DNA of 44,963 bases from Reinekea marinisedimentorum (GTDB lineage: Bacteria; Pseudomonadota; Gammaproteobacteria; Pseudomonadales; Natronospirillaceae): assembly GCF_004341165.1 (NCBI RefSeq), contig NZ_SLZR01000024.1:1-44963 (forward strand), read 5' to 3'. Positions 24,701 through 33,743 of this stretch are shown here, piece after piece. Position 1 is the stretch's first letter; every line of letters begins with the position of its first letter. The translations under genes were made by a program, and so were the position numbers. The notes beneath the pieces are model-generated. The model was not told the DNA's origin. It did not search any database and saw only the letters and a program-made list of their open reading frames with translations.

Positions 24701-25696
24701 ATCAGCTATTTCTGTTAGCTGACCACTGTTTCTATTAATCGTGTCCAGCCCCATACGAGCAGTAGAATCTTCAATAATCTCGGAAAGTGCCTTTTTAGTA
24801 ATTAGCTCACGGCTACGGTAATAAGAGTACCAGTTGGCATAATTGGTTTGGGTGTTTGTCTCGGTAGTACTGGTAACCGGCAAGTCCTTTACTTTGACCA
24901 TCCAGATTCGTAAAAAATCATTCTCAGAAATTGAATTACCACCACCTAAATTAACTGTGCTGTTAATTTCTCCTCTATCTGGACATTCAAGCTCACTTTC
25001 AAATTCAAACTCGCCGGTGTCATATGAGCCATTGCCATTCAGGTCAACCCAACCGTCATATTCCCCATTACCATTCAAGTCGATGAAGCCATCAAATATA
25101 TTATCACCGTCCTGATCGAGAAAGGTATCGATGTTGCCATCACCATCTATATCGTAATAAAGATCAGCATAACCATCCTGGTTGTGGTCATACCATGGAA
25201 AATACCCAACAACTTTGTCTGACCCATTATCATAAGTCAGATTCCTTCTCCCTACAGAAGTAGATGAGTAATAAGGGTCATAACGAGCACTTGTCGGGGT
25301 CTGATTACCATAGGCAACGTCGGCATCATCCTCTCCCGCCCAGGGCGTATAAGTCTTATCAGGGTTATAGGCTAAAGTATTAACACCTCGGCAAGCCATT
25401 AGCACTTGGTTATTCGCGTCTATATCTACGTAACTGTTATCACCCGTAGATAACGAAGATAAATTATAATCACTGCTACTGGCGCCACCCTCAGATATAA
25501 CCCATTTCCAAGCCATAGACCCAGAGTCATCAATCACAAAATAGAAATTAGACTGCACACTACTCTGCAGTGACAGCGGAATATCAGAAATGCTTAATGT
25601 TGCGCCTGCAGCAACACCGCTGAGCGACGCAAATGCGGTCACCTTAAGCAATCGCAATAACATTTGAGCTTTACCAGGCTTAAATACAGTGTTCAT
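21785..25696 (-). CDS. pilY1: PilY1, pilus tip adhesin and assembly factor
   Basis: Large 1303-residue secreted protein of the PilY1/PilC family, which sits at the type IV pilus tip, supports extension and adhesion, and is calcium regulated. A signal peptide covers residues 1-32. A von Willebrand A-like domain follows, with the metal site DDSGS at 56-60. Residues 170-226 hold five tandem 12-residue acidic loops (Asp at 170, 182, 194, 206, 218), an unusual insertion. The C-terminal half is a beta-propeller (Neisseria PilC domain) with the family calcium loop DVDGDYIAD near residue 983. An RGD tripeptide is at 696-698. It starts three bases after pilX. The region is AT-richer than the flanking housekeeping genes. 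Confidence 0.93.
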   Translation of the reverse strand: MNTVFKPGKAQMLLRLLKVTAFASLSGVAAGATLSISDIPLSLQSSVQSNFYFVIDDSGSMAWKWVISEGGASSSDYNLSSLSTGDNSYVDIDANNQVLMACRGVNTLAYNPDKTYTPWAGEDDADVAYGNQTPTSARYDPYYSSTSVGRRNLTYDNGSDKVVGYFPWYDHNQDGYADLYYDIDGDGNIDTFLDQDGDNIFDGFIDLNGNGEYDGWVDLNGNGSYDTGEFEFESELECPDRGEINSTVNLGGGNSISENDFLRIWMVKVKDLPVTSTTETNTQTNYANWYSYYRSRELITKKALSEIIEDSTARMGLDTINRNSGQLTEIADVDNISTPINSDADDNKDALMEAVFKIQSSSSTPLRKALNRAGQYYKGTLSGYSSPILSDADGGSCQQNFTILMTDGYRNGSMPSTVGTGWNDNEDGNGDTNFDGGGYADTYDDTLADIAMYYYETDLDSNLDDEVDTFEYIDENDNQHMVTYTVAFGVTGTVDSTALYAAWDALPEDDGTSNDKESYGDFGGYLDHLKTVNTDADATNDTNPSFTGWPNPSSDATKIDDMFHTAVNGRGLYLNAQDPDELIDTLKDAVADAESRDEALSSASVSTGSITTTTYLYTALFNSANWNGGVKGFPINSDGTLDTTNAVTASIIPSHTQRNIVTWHDSNLAGTPFKWSDLSTAQQTTLGSEGLVEYIRGDTTGETNGTYRSRTAEISLEGIDTGNYLGDIVHSAVQYVANPQFLYPDGFEGSNYSAFRLDPDGDATNNTTDAAGINFYRTPMLYVGANDGMLHAFNVDSTDSANFGKELFAYVPSMVHENLEYLSDDTTYSHAYFVDGTPYIGDAYFDSEWHTVLVGGLRAGGQGIYAIDITDPDKFKGTESTAATTVLWEFGDDSSVVDSSGNKLGDDDLGYTYSQPTIAKLNNDKWVAIFGNGYNNTQPDGTIGGGTPVLYIVELETGVLIKKIDTGVNDLATPNGLSSPSTLDVDGDYIADYVYAGDLEGNLWKFDLTDDDPINWDVAYTTGSVNTPLFTACSEDDCDTTNRQPITVKPAVGFNDAATEYQIYFGTGTYFLDSDNNNKSMQTFYSVWDRMLSNADFEVFDREHLLQQKIIEEKEDGVDYTANGELIVDKQRVSTNYAIEWHSGTDLPEDADNDGLPDTHLGWYMDLYNTEGGSTTLYGERVVANPILRDDSVLFISTIPSDDPCKDGGDSWYMEVVANTGSRHVTPVIDVNGDNVVDDKDYLLTDSYGITVSSGRSNFDMLAAPPCLQLADGSEICYPDPDGSSVFARSPDVPTGRWMWREL

Positions 25697-25699
25697 AAT

Positions 25700-26242
25700 T
25701 TAATACCTTCTTGAATAAAGTGATTGCAAAAGCACACTAGTATTGCGGCCACCCTTTGCAATTGATGTCACCCTGTAAACAATTTTACAGTCGCTAATTG
25801 TTGGGTCTGCAACTTCATCGCAGACCTGTTCATATTCTTCTATGACGTAATAAGGCTGTGAGTCGACGGTGGTCAGGCTTGTTGAAGCCAGTGTTCCGCC
25901 GTTACTGGAAAACCATGAATAGTTTTTACCATCCCACCAGGTTGGCGACCCACTACTGATGGTATCGACATTAACAATGGAGCCAGATGATAGAGAGGAG
26001 ACTGGCGTTGGATAAGCAACCAGAGCGGCAATCGCTGCTTCTCCTGCACGCAACCCGGCTTCAGCCGCCTGAAAGGTTACGTTTCTGTCTAACAGGTTAC
26101 CGGCCATTCTCTCCTCAACAACAGAAGACTCCATTACCGCGACACCCAATATCGTGAGAATGACGAGGATAACCAGAGCAACGATAAGTACCGCACCCTT
26201 CTGCTTTTTTTGAACTGAATAACTTAGTTGCTTCATCATCAA
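25700..26242 (-). CDS. pilX: PilX-type minor pilin
   Basis: A 180-residue minor pilin of the PilX/GspK-like kind. The leader has a basic run KKQKG and the hydrophobic helix AVLIVALVILVILTILGVAVM; like other PilX proteins it lacks the Glu at +5 of the mature form. The segment VVEERMAGNLLDRNVTFQAAEAGLRAGE is the conserved PilX N-terminal signature. Its start codon overlaps the end of pilW, so translation is coupled. It probably joins the tip priming complex with PilV, PilW, FimU and PilY1. Confidence 0.88.
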   Translation of the reverse strand: MMMKQLSYSVQKKQKGAVLIVALVILVILTILGVAVMESSVVEERMAGNLLDRNVTFQAAEAGLRAGEAAIAALVAYPTPVSSLSSGSIVNVDTISSGSPTWWDGKNYSWFSSNGGTLASTSLTTVDSQPYYVIEEYEQVCDEVADPTISDCKIVYRVTSIAKGGRNTSVLLQSLYSRRY

Positions 26243-27249
26243 TTCATCCTGTTACGTAATACAACGGTCGATTCAAATACTGCGCGGTAACGCCCGTCAC
26301 CCAAGGTAATACTGGTATTATCGAAGTTAACACTTTGAGAGTTGGCATCCATATTCAGTGCAGCGCCTTCTGTCGTTGTTCCGGAAACCGCAAGTACACT
26401 AATCTTCACCGCAGTGATGTCTGCCTCGTCACCTGCTGTAACAATTGATGCAATATCAGCGTAATAATCTGGGACCATATCTGTTCCCGTATCAACACCG
26501 TACTCAAACTGTATACTTTCAATACCTCCTATAACCGTTTGAGCGCCGTTACCATTTACCTGAACGGTAAGGTTGTCATTTGCTTCATCCACGGTAAACG
26601 AAAGGTGTTGAAGCTTTGCAATCGTGCTTCTGACGTCCGTTCTCTTAAATGTTGTATCTCGCATCGTATCGTTTAAAGTTACCGTATTCGTTGATGAATC
26701 GATGCTGGATACATAACCAATATCTGCGACTTCGCAATTGCTCACCATCACATAATCTGGGCTGCTTGTACTCACTGAAAAATCGTTAGTTGTCGAAGTT
26801 ACCAAGCTCGATGTTGTAGGAACACTGGAAACAACATATTCGTCTGTCGTCAAATGCAAAAGTGAAAGCCTGTCTGTGCTACCTACCGACGTTGAAGTTG
26901 AAGCAGTTGCGCCGTTAGAGCTGGCTACCCAGTTTGGGGCAGTGGTCCCGGTAGTAAAGGCGGCCGTTTGAATCGCATTGAAATCAGAGAAGCCACTCAT
27001 AAGTGACTGAACATCCTCTGTTTCAGTACTAGCGGATGGTAAACACCCGTAACTTCCGGAACTTCGAATAGCCTCAGAAATAAACTCAAGCGCAAATCGA
27101 CCTGATTCTTGTACCCGAATCATAGACTCCGACAAATTGTAAGCTTGCCTGTTAGCAGTAAAAACCTGAATAATCCCACCGATAATTACCAGTGATAAAG
27201 CTACCGCAACGAGCAGCTCAACAAGACTCAATCCTTTTTGCTTAGACAT
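26239..27249 (-). CDS. pilW: PilW-type minor pilin
   Basis: A 336-residue minor pilin. The short leader MSKQKG precedes LSLVELLVAVALSLVIIGGIIQVF, with Glu at +5, and the segment NRQAYNLSESMIRVQESGRFALEFI is typical of PilW. The rest is Ser/Thr-rich and beta-prone. It ends overlapping pilX and begins two bases after pilV. PilW is usually the largest of the minor pilins, as here. Confidence 0.88.
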   Translation of the reverse strand: MSKQKGLSLVELLVAVALSLVIIGGIIQVFTANRQAYNLSESMIRVQESGRFALEFISEAIRSSGSYGCLPSASTETEDVQSLMSGFSDFNAIQTAAFTTGTTAPNWVASSNGATASTSTSVGSTDRLSLLHLTTDEYVVSSVPTTSSLVTSTTNDFSVSTSSPDYVMVSNCEVADIGYVSSIDSSTNTVTLNDTMRDTTFKRTDVRSTIAKLQHLSFTVDEANDNLTVQVNGNGAQTVIGGIESIQFEYGVDTGTDMVPDYYADIASIVTAGDEADITAVKISVLAVSGTTTEGAALNMDANSQSVNFDNTSITLGDGRYRAVFESTVVLRNRMN

Positions 27250-27251
27250 AA

Positions 27252-27800
27252 TTAAATCCTGAAATCTGTAAATAAGATTGCGTCATCACCATCATCAACG
27301 CTATCTCCATCCACATCGATTGACGCGTCAATTCGATCCTGGTTAGTTCTGAAATCCGGCCATTTTATAATCAACTGAAAATTCACTTCATCTGAGCTTG
27401 TCAAGGTAGCACGACTGCCAGTTAGCACATTTCCCAACCTTGTTTCCCAGGCAGACATTTGCATGTTTGCCATTTCAGTTGTAGTGCAGGCGGAGGCGGT
27501 AGTATCGCATGCGTTAGTTGCCGTAAAGGATGCGGTTGAATCTGTATCTATACTTATGGCACTGAAGAAAGCATTCTCAGCCTCTTCCGGGTTAGAACGA
27601 ACGATATCAATCAATTCATAAGAGAGCTGTGCAGCATAAGAGCGATGCATTGCACTTTGGGTAGTCGTTAACCCCATCGTCTGGGTCGTAGCGATACCCA
27701 GCAAACCAACAGAAAAGATGAGTATTGAGACCAGCACTTCGATCATCGTAGCGCCGCTCTGAACAGATGCCCGGGGTAAGTTTAAAAAATATTTATTCAT
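27252..27800 (-). CDS. pilV: PilV-type minor pilin
   Basis: A 182-residue minor pilin. Leader of 16 residues ending SVQSG, then ATMIEVLVSILIFSVGLLG with Glu at +5, followed by the PilV signature HRSYAAQLSYELIDIVRSNP. I place the start at the ATG at 27800, which overlaps the fimU stop as ATGA; a TTG two codons upstream is less likely. The C-terminal part includes DGDSVDDGDDAI, another short acidic run. Confidence 0.88.
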   Translation of the reverse strand: MNKYFLNLPRASVQSGATMIEVLVSILIFSVGLLGIATTQTMGLTTTQSAMHRSYAAQLSYELIDIVRSNPEEAENAFFSAISIDTDSTASFTATNACDTTASACTTTEMANMQMSAWETRLGNVLTGSRATLTSSDEVNFQLIIKWPDFRTNQDRIDASIDVDGDSVDDGDDAILFTDFRI

Positions 27801-28348
27801 GGGCAAGTACCTGTTGTAGTCGATGTTCCACCAAATGCACTAACAACAGAAAATTCTCTTATCAAGCTCTCCCCGGTTGGGCAGGAGTCTGGCGTCAGTG
27901 TTAACTTCATCGATGTGAAACTAGATGTACTGTAAGGGTCTTCGACTGCGGCACCGTTATCATAAAATGTGTAGCCGGAAGCTGATCCAGTCAAACTAAA
28001 GTCATCGGACACCCCTTCCCAAATGCGAAGAAGCGTATCGCCATCGGATGTTTCATACACGATGTCATTATCTGTATCAGTAAAGACAATCCAACCACCC
28101 GACCAGTCAGTACCTGTTGCACAGTCATCCAGCGATGAATTAGCAACACATATGCTCACGCCTTCCTGCCGGGTTCCAGCCTCGGTTCGCGCAAAACTAT
28201 AACCTGCTCGAATTTTTGATAAGTTACTGTCAATCCTTGAACTGCGAATCACATTATTAAAAGACGGTGCCGCAGCCATGGTAATGATGGCCAGAATCAC
28301 CAGCGTCACCATAAGCTCAACAATGGTAAAACCACGAACGCTTTTCAT
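27797..28348 (-). CDS. fimU: FimU-type minor pilin (GspH/FimT family)
   Basis: A 183-residue minor pilin that opens the operon. Leader MKSVRG|FTIVELMVTLVILAIITMAAAPSFNNVI has cleavage after Gly6 and Glu at +5; the GspH-type body begins SRIDSNLSKIRAGYSFARTEA. It is named FimU rather than FimT from its place directly before pilV. GTGAGG five bases upstream serves as ribosome binding site, with the palindrome ACGAAATTTCGT (28358-28369) just before it, so an RNA stem could limit initiation. Confidence 0.8.
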   Translation of the reverse strand: MKSVRGFTIVELMVTLVILAIITMAAAPSFNNVIRSSRIDSNLSKIRAGYSFARTEAGTRQEGVSICVANSSLDDCATGTDWSGGWIVFTDTDNDIVYETSDGDTLLRIWEGVSDDFSLTGSASGYTFYDNGAAVEDPYSTSSFTSMKLTLTPDSCPTGESLIREFSVVSAFGGTSTTTGTCP

Positions 28349-28357
28349 ATAAGCCTC

Positions 28358-28369
28358 ACGAAATTTCGT
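28358..28369. promoter_or_regulatory. Palindrome next to the fimU ribosome binding site
   Basis: ACGAAATTTCGT is a perfect 12-bp palindrome ending about 10 bp upstream of the fimU ATG. A weak -10-like TACAAT lies just upstream on the minus strand. It may be an operator for the minor-pilin operon or a small RNA stem; nothing decides between them. Confidence 0.35.
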
Positions 28370-28383
28370 ATTACTAATTGTAT

Positions 28384-28425
28384 GCGAGTAAAAATGAGAA
28401 GAATGACCGTTAGGATAAACGGTCA
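28384..28425 (-). terminator. Intrinsic terminator after ispH
   Basis: On the minus strand TGACCGTT-TATCCT-AACGGTCA (28404-28425) forms an 8-bp stem followed by a T-rich tract ATTCTTCTCATTTTT. It separates the ispH transcript from the minor-pilin operon. Confidence 0.6.
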
Positions 28426-28479
28426 GGAGGGGATGACAAAAGGCTTACATTGCCAACAGAACGAGAAGTGGGTCAAAGT

Positions 28480-29427
28480 TCAGCCCACATCTGTCAGACG
28501 AAGCTCTTTAGGAATAGAGAAAGTGATGTTTTCCTGAACACCGTCCAACTCTATCAGTTGATTGGCACCCATTGCGCGCAGGCCCTGAATAACCTGCTGA
28601 ACCAGTTCGTCCGGTGCAGATGCGCCTGCGGTCAGACCGATGCTTTTGGCATTCTTAAACCACTGTTTTTCCAGCTGGTCGACATGATCCACCAAATAAG
28701 CACTGCAGCCCATGCGTTCAGAAAGCTCACGCAGGCGATTGCTGTTCGAAGAATTTGGCGATCCGACAACGATGACCACATCACATTCAACCGCCAGCTT
28801 TTTCACTGCATCCTGTCGGTTTTGCGTGGCGTAGCAGATGTCGTTTTTCTTCGGTCCCTGTATGTCAGGGAACTTCTCTCTCAGTGCATCGATGATGCGC
28901 GAGGTGTCGTCCATGGACAGCGTCGTCTGAGTCACGTAAGCCAACTGAGAAGGATCAACCGGCGCCAGCGCGTCAACATCGGCTTCATCTTCAACGAGGT
29001 AGATCGCGCCGCCATTGCTGCTGTCGTACTGCCCCATGGTACCTTCAACCTCTGGATGGCCGCGATGACCAATCAGTACGCATTCCATACCGTCTTTGGA
29101 ATAGCGGGCCACCTCCAGGTGCACCTTGGTCACCAGCGGGCAGGTTGCGTCGTAAACATTGAGACCACGGTCGGCTGCTTCTTTGCGCACCGCCTGGGAA
29201 ACACCATGTGCAGAAAAGATCACCCAGTTGTTATCCGGCACCTCATCGAGCTCGTCGACAAAGATAGCGCCACGACTTTTTAAATCTTCAACCACGAACT
29301 TATTGTGAACCACCTCATGACGCACATACAGCGGCGCGCCATGGACTTCCAGTGCGCGGTTGACGATATCAATCGCCCGGTCAACACCGGCACAAAAGCC
29401 TCGCGGGTTAGCCAGCTTAATGTCCAT
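28480..29427 (-). CDS. ispH: 4-hydroxy-3-methylbut-2-enyl diphosphate reductase
   Basis: IspH (LytB) is the last enzyme of the MEP isoprenoid pathway and makes IPP and DMAPP through a 4Fe-4S cluster. The 315-residue product has the N-terminal [13 protein letters not shown] (cluster Cys12), [13 protein letters not shown] (second Cys) and a third Cys in the C-terminal half; the motif [10 protein letters not shown] is also present. Its start overlaps the end of fkpB by 11 bases, so the two are coupled. It is the last gene of the fkpB-ispH pair, as in most gammaproteobacteria. Confidence 0.96.
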   Translation of the reverse strand: MDIKLANPRGFCAGVDRAIDIVNRALEVHGAPLYVRHEVVHNKFVVEDLKSRGAIFVDELDEVPDNNWVIFSAHGVSQAVRKEAADRGLNVYDATCPLVTKVHLEVARYSKDGMECVLIGHRGHPEVEGTMGQYDSSNGGAIYLVEDEADVDALAPVDPSQLAYVTQTTLSMDDTSRIIDALREKFPDIQGPKKNDICYATQNRQDAVKKLAVECDVVIVVGSPNSSNSNRLRELSERMGCSAYLVDHVDQLEKQWFKNAKSIGLTAGASAPDELVQQVIQGLRAMGANQLIELDGVQENITFSIPKELRLTDVG

Positions 29428-29863
29428 TGCTTGCGGCCTCTACGGAAATAATTTCCACTTCAAAATCCAGGTGCTTACCGGCCAGCGGATGATTGAAATC
29501 GACGACGACCTCTTCACCTGCAATCTCGGTGATAACGCCCGGCAGTTCAGAGCCGCTGGCATCCTGAAACGAAACGACCGTACCCGGCTCAACCTGACCG
29601 GCCTGAGCAAACTGCGCGGCCTTAAACTTCTGCCGGTTAGACGGATTTACCTGACCAAAGGCATCTTCCGGCGGCACCCGAACTGTGCGCTTATCACCGG
29701 CAGACAAGCCCAGCAGATGCTTTTCAAAACCTTCCGGCAGGTTGCCATCACCTATCGATAAAACGGCCGGCGATTTTTCAAAGTTGCTGTCGACTTCCTG
29801 CCCGTCTTCCAGCCTTAACGCAAAATGCAGTGTAACTTTTGAATTTTCATGGATATGCATCAT
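29417..29863 (-). CDS. fkpB: FKBP-type peptidyl-prolyl isomerase (SlpA/FkpB family)
   Basis: A 148-residue FKBP of the SlyD/SlpA group. Segments [40 protein letters not shown] (start of the inserted chaperone flap) and [18 protein letters not shown] are typical. It lacks the His-rich tail of SlyD. ATG at 29863 (or the next ATG three bases on) has AGGAAGGA upstream. It overlaps ispH. In most relatives lspA stands between ileS and this gene; here only 61 bases and a terminator do. Confidence 0.92.
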   Translation of the reverse strand: MMHIHENSKVTLHFALRLEDGQEVDSNFEKSPAVLSIGDGNLPEGFEKHLLGLSAGDKRTVRVPPEDAFGQVNPSNRQKFKAAQFAQAGQVEPGTVVSFQDASGSELPGVITEIAGEEVVVDFNHPLAGKHLDFEVEIISVEAASNGH

Positions 29864-29882
29864 TGCTGTTCCTTCCTATAGT

Positions 29883-29906
29883 AAAAAGCCCGCTGACGCG
29901 GGCTTT
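29883..29906 (-). terminator. Intrinsic terminator between ileS and fkpB
   Basis: On the minus strand AAGCCCGC-GTCA-GCGGGCTT is followed by TTTTT. It lies in the 61-bp gap where lspA would be expected, so fkpB-ispH must rely on readthrough or on a promoter inside this short gap or in ileS. Confidence 0.85.
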
Positions 29907-29924
29907 CAATTAAGCTAACGCGGC

Positions 29925-32744
29925 TTAGGCATACTCGCGTGTTTCACCGTCACCGGCAACGTTTTCTACGCAGCGACCACACAGTTCAGGATGCTCTTCA
30001 TGGGTACCGACATCTTCACGCTGATGCCAGCAGCGCGCACATTTGGCATGCTCAGACTTTTTAACCAGCACTTTCAGGCCGGCCAGATCGGTCGCCACAG
30101 ACTGCTCCGGTGCCTCGGCAATATCAGCCAGATCAGCACTGCTGGTAATGGTGACAAAGCGCAATTCATCACCCAGCTTGGTCAGCAGACTCTTGAGCTC
30201 GGCATCGCAATACAGCGTCACTTCCGCGGTTAAAGCACCGCCAACCTTGCCGTCATTACGCGCCTGTTCCAGCACCTTATTAACGCCGTCTTTGGCTTTC
30301 TGAACCATCAGCCAATAGTCGGCATTCATCGCTTCGCCGTCACCAAAGCCTTGCAGGCCCTGATACCAGGTTTCAGTGAAGACGGTTTCCTGCTTCTGGC
30401 CCGGTACATACTGCCACAGCTCATCGGCAGTGAAGCTCAGAATTGGCGCAATCCAGCGAACCAACGCCTGCAGCACATGGTACAGCGCGGTCTGTGCGGA
30501 ACGGCGTGCCAATGAATCTTCCTGCGTGGTGTACTGACGGTCTTTGATGATATCCAGATAGAAGCCGCCCATATCCAACGCGCAGAAGTGGTGAATCTTC
30601 TGAACCGCCTGTACGAAGTGGTAGTTATCAAACAGGTCGGAGATTTCGTTCTGCACCACCAGTGCGCGGTCTACTGCCCAGCGGTCGAGCGCCAGCATGT
30701 CGCTGTTGGCGACCATGTTCTCAGCCGGGTCGAAGCCATTCAGGTTAGAGACCATGAAACGCGCCGTATTACGGATGCGACGGTAAGAGTCCGCCGTACG
30801 CTTAAGAATATCTTTCGAGAAGGCCATGTCGCCGGAGTAATCCGTACTCGCCACCCATAAACGCAGAATATCCGCGCCAAACTGGTTGAACACTTCCTGC
30901 GGCTCCATACCGTTGCCCAGCGATTTGGACATCTTGTAGCCTTTCTCGTCGACTACGAAGCCATGAGTCAGTACTTGCTTATAGGGTGCAGTACCGTTCA
31001 TCGCCACGGCAGTCTTCAATGACGACTGGAACCAGCCACGGTGCTGGTCTGAGCCTTCCAGGTACATATCGGCCGGGTACTGACCCAGCTCTTCGCGCTT
31101 GCGCAGAACGGTGGCGTGGGTGGTACCGGAGTCAAACCAAACATCTAAAGTGTCGTTGGTTTTCTCGTAGTCATCGGCATCGTCAATCACGGTGGAAAGA
31201 TCGAAGTCGTACCACGCATCCATACCGGATTTTTCAACTTCCAGCGCGACCGCTTCGATGATCTTCGGCAATTCCGGGTGCAGCTCACCGGTCTCTTTAT
31301 GCACAACAAAGGTGATTGGCGTGCCCCAGGTACGCTGACGGGAAATACACCAGTCTGGCGACTGACCAACCATCGCTTCGATGCGGTTTTGGCCCCAGCC
31401 CGGCACCCAGCGAACGCCCTGTATGGCTTCCATCGCCTGAGCTTTCAGGCCCTTTTCTTCCATGCTGATAAACCATTGCGGTGTAGCGCGGTAAATCAGC
31501 GGTGTTTTGGTACGCCAGCAGTGCGCATAGGAGTGCGTCAGTTTGCCTTCGCTGAGCAGGTTGCCATGCTCTTTCACCACTGCGATCACCTTCGGATCGA
31601 CCTTATACACATGCTCACCAGCGAACAGCTCGACATTATTGCGGAACACGCCCTTATCGTTCAGCGGGTTCAGCGTTTCGATGCCGTATTTGTTACAGAC
31701 GATAAAGTCGTCCATACCGTGGTCGGGCGCGGTGTGCACACAGCCGGTACCGGCATCCAGTGTGACGTGATCGCCATTCAGTACCGGGATTTCACGCTCA
31801 TAGAACGGATGCGAGAACTTCAGGTTTTCGAGCACAGAGCCCGGGAATTCAGCCAGCGTTTCACCCAGCACTATACCGGAGCGCTCTGCGAAGCTTTCAG
31901 CCAGTTCTTCGGCAATAATGATGCGCTTTTTCGTGCCTTCATGGTCGACCTGCTTCAGCACGTAGTTGATCTCTGCGCCCACAGTAATCGCCATCGATGA
32001 TGGCAGCGTCCACGGCGTTGTTGTCCAGATAACTGCATGAACCGCGCCTTCACCGGCATCGGCCCCCAGTGCACTCAGCACGGCTGCATCATCGATGGTC
32101 GGGTAGGCAACGTCGATGCTGAACGAGGTTTTATCCTGATACTCAACCTCAGCTTCGGCCAAAGCAGAACCACCCACCACACTCCAGTAAACCGGCTTAA
32201 AGCCACGCACCAGATGGCCGGATTCGGCAATTTTACCTAAGGCGCGGATGGTATCGGCCTCGGTCTGATATTCCATAGTCAGGTAAGGATGTTCCCAGTC
32301 GCCAAACACGCCCATGCGCAGAAACTCTTCGCGCTGACCTTCAACCTGCTTGTGCGCATATTCGCGGCACTTGGCGCGGAACTCTTTGAAGTCGACCTTA
32401 TCACCGGCGCGGCCGATCATGGTTTCAACCTTGTGCTCAATCGGCAGGCCGTGGCAATCCCAACCGGGGATATAGGGCGCATCGTAGCCGATGAAGCTTT
32501 TCGACTTCATGATGATGTCTTTAAGGATTTTGTTGACGGCATGGCCTAAGTGCAACGAGCCGTTCGCATACGGCGGGCCATCGTGCAGAATGAACTTGTC
32601 ACGACCCTGACTTGCTTCGCGAATCTTCTTGTAAATACCGTTTTCCTGCCATTGCTGCAGCATTTTCGGTTCACGTTTTGCCAGGTCCCCGCGCATCGGG
32701 AACTCGGTATGAGGCAGATTCAGAGTAGATTTATAATCAGTCAT
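29925..32744 (-). CDS. ileS: Isoleucyl-tRNA synthetase
   Basis: Class I synthetase of 939 residues, the usual length. The HIGH-type motif [16 protein letters not shown] is near residue 57, the KMSKS loop ([10 protein letters not shown]) near residue 602, the CP1 editing domain lies between them, and the C-terminus carries the zinc-binding CARCW...CGRC pattern. This is the bacterial (IleS1) type. It starts four bases after the ribF stop, giving the conserved ribF-ileS order. Confidence 0.98.
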   Translation of the reverse strand: MTDYKSTLNLPHTEFPMRGDLAKREPKMLQQWQENGIYKKIREASQGRDKFILHDGPPYANGSLHLGHAVNKILKDIIMKSKSFIGYDAPYIPGWDCHGLPIEHKVETMIGRAGDKVDFKEFRAKCREYAHKQVEGQREEFLRMGVFGDWEHPYLTMEYQTEADTIRALGKIAESGHLVRGFKPVYWSVVGGSALAEAEVEYQDKTSFSIDVAYPTIDDAAVLSALGADAGEGAVHAVIWTTTPWTLPSSMAITVGAEINYVLKQVDHEGTKKRIIIAEELAESFAERSGIVLGETLAEFPGSVLENLKFSHPFYEREIPVLNGDHVTLDAGTGCVHTAPDHGMDDFIVCNKYGIETLNPLNDKGVFRNNVELFAGEHVYKVDPKVIAVVKEHGNLLSEGKLTHSYAHCWRTKTPLIYRATPQWFISMEEKGLKAQAMEAIQGVRWVPGWGQNRIEAMVGQSPDWCISRQRTWGTPITFVVHKETGELHPELPKIIEAVALEVEKSGMDAWYDFDLSTVIDDADDYEKTNDTLDVWFDSGTTHATVLRKREELGQYPADMYLEGSDQHRGWFQSSLKTAVAMNGTAPYKQVLTHGFVVDEKGYKMSKSLGNGMEPQEVFNQFGADILRLWVASTDYSGDMAFSKDILKRTADSYRRIRNTARFMVSNLNGFDPAENMVANSDMLALDRWAVDRALVVQNEISDLFDNYHFVQAVQKIHHFCALDMGGFYLDIIKDRQYTTQEDSLARRSAQTALYHVLQALVRWIAPILSFTADELWQYVPGQKQETVFTETWYQGLQGFGDGEAMNADYWLMVQKAKDGVNKVLEQARNDGKVGGALTAEVTLYCDAELKSLLTKLGDELRFVTITSSADLADIAEAPEQSVATDLAGLKVLVKKSEHAKCARCWHQREDVGTHEEHPELCGRCVENVAGDGETREYA

Positions 32745-32748
32745 CGAG

Positions 32749-33666
32749 TCAGTTCACTTCCGTCGTTTGCTCAAACCATTGGTTTGCCGCATTAATGTCA
32801 CGCTGAATTTGGTCTTTCAGCGCGTCAAGGTTATCAAATGTTTGTATACCACGCAGCCGCTTGTGCAGGCGGATACAGAGGCGCTGCCCATACAGAACAG
32901 CATTAAAATCAAAAAAATTCACTTCCAGCCAAAAGCGGTAATCCTGCACCGTGGGTTTCGGCCCCAAATTCGCCACGCCATACAGGGTGCGGCCATTCAC
33001 CTCTGAAGACACTGCAAAGACACCATCAATCGGCAGCTTTTTATGCGGCAGTAAAAAATTTGCCGTTGGCACACCGATATTCCGGCCCAGCTGGCGGCCA
33101 TAGATCACTCTGCCGGTCAGGCTGTATGGCTCCCCGAGGAATTGCTCGGCCGCGGCAAAGTCTTCGCTTTCCAACAGCTGACGAATATGAGTACTGCTGA
33201 CCCGAACCTGGCCAATGCAGTGCGAGGGCATGTCGGCAACCTCAAAGGCATACTGACGTAAAAAGCCGATATTGCCCTTACGGTCGGCACCAAAACGGAA
33301 GTCATCACCTACCTGAATCCAACGGGCATTAAGGGCATCGATCAGAACTTTCTGAACAAATTCGCTCGCAGTTAACGAGCGAATGCGGTCATTAAAGGGC
33401 AGTACAACGAGGTGATCGACACCCAGCGCTTCCAGACGGCGGGCTTTGTCCGCCAGCGACGACAAGCGCGCCGGGGCCTCACCGGGTGCCAGGAACTCTC
33501 TGGGTTGCGGCTCAAATGTCACCACAACCGAGCACAGGCCTTCTTTTCTGGCCTTTGCTGTCAGCTGCTGAATAATCTGCTGGTGGCCGACATGCACGCC
33601 ATCAAAGCTGCCAATAGTGACAGCCGAAGCCGGCAATTTCGCTGAAGGTAACCGAGAAACGTACAT
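32749..33666 (-). CDS. ribF: Bifunctional riboflavin kinase / FAD synthetase
   Basis: Converts riboflavin to FMN and FMN to FAD. The 305-residue product has an N-terminal FMN adenylyltransferase domain with the nucleotidyl motif [11 protein letters not shown] (17-27) and [10 protein letters not shown], and a C-terminal riboflavin kinase domain with [11 protein letters not shown] and the [13 protein letters not shown] strand. Length matches E. coli RibF. It is co-transcribed with ileS; murJ lies upstream on the same strand. Confidence 0.96.
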   Translation of the reverse strand: MYVSRLPSAKLPASAVTIGSFDGVHVGHQQIIQQLTAKARKEGLCSVVVTFEPQPREFLAPGEAPARLSSLADKARRLEALGVDHLVVLPFNDRIRSLTASEFVQKVLIDALNARWIQVGDDFRFGADRKGNIGFLRQYAFEVADMPSHCIGQVRVSSTHIRQLLESEDFAAAEQFLGEPYSLTGRVIYGRQLGRNIGVPTANFLLPHKKLPIDGVFAVSSEVNGRTLYGVANLGPKPTVQDYRFWLEVNFFDFNAVLYGQRLCIRLHKRLRGIQTFDNLDALKDQIQRDINAANQWFEQTTEVN

Positions 33667-33743
33667 ATAAAGGGTGATGTATTAAATTGGCCGCGCAGTA
33701 TACAAAAAAGCAAATGCGCTGTCCTGTAAAAGCTGGCGCCCTG

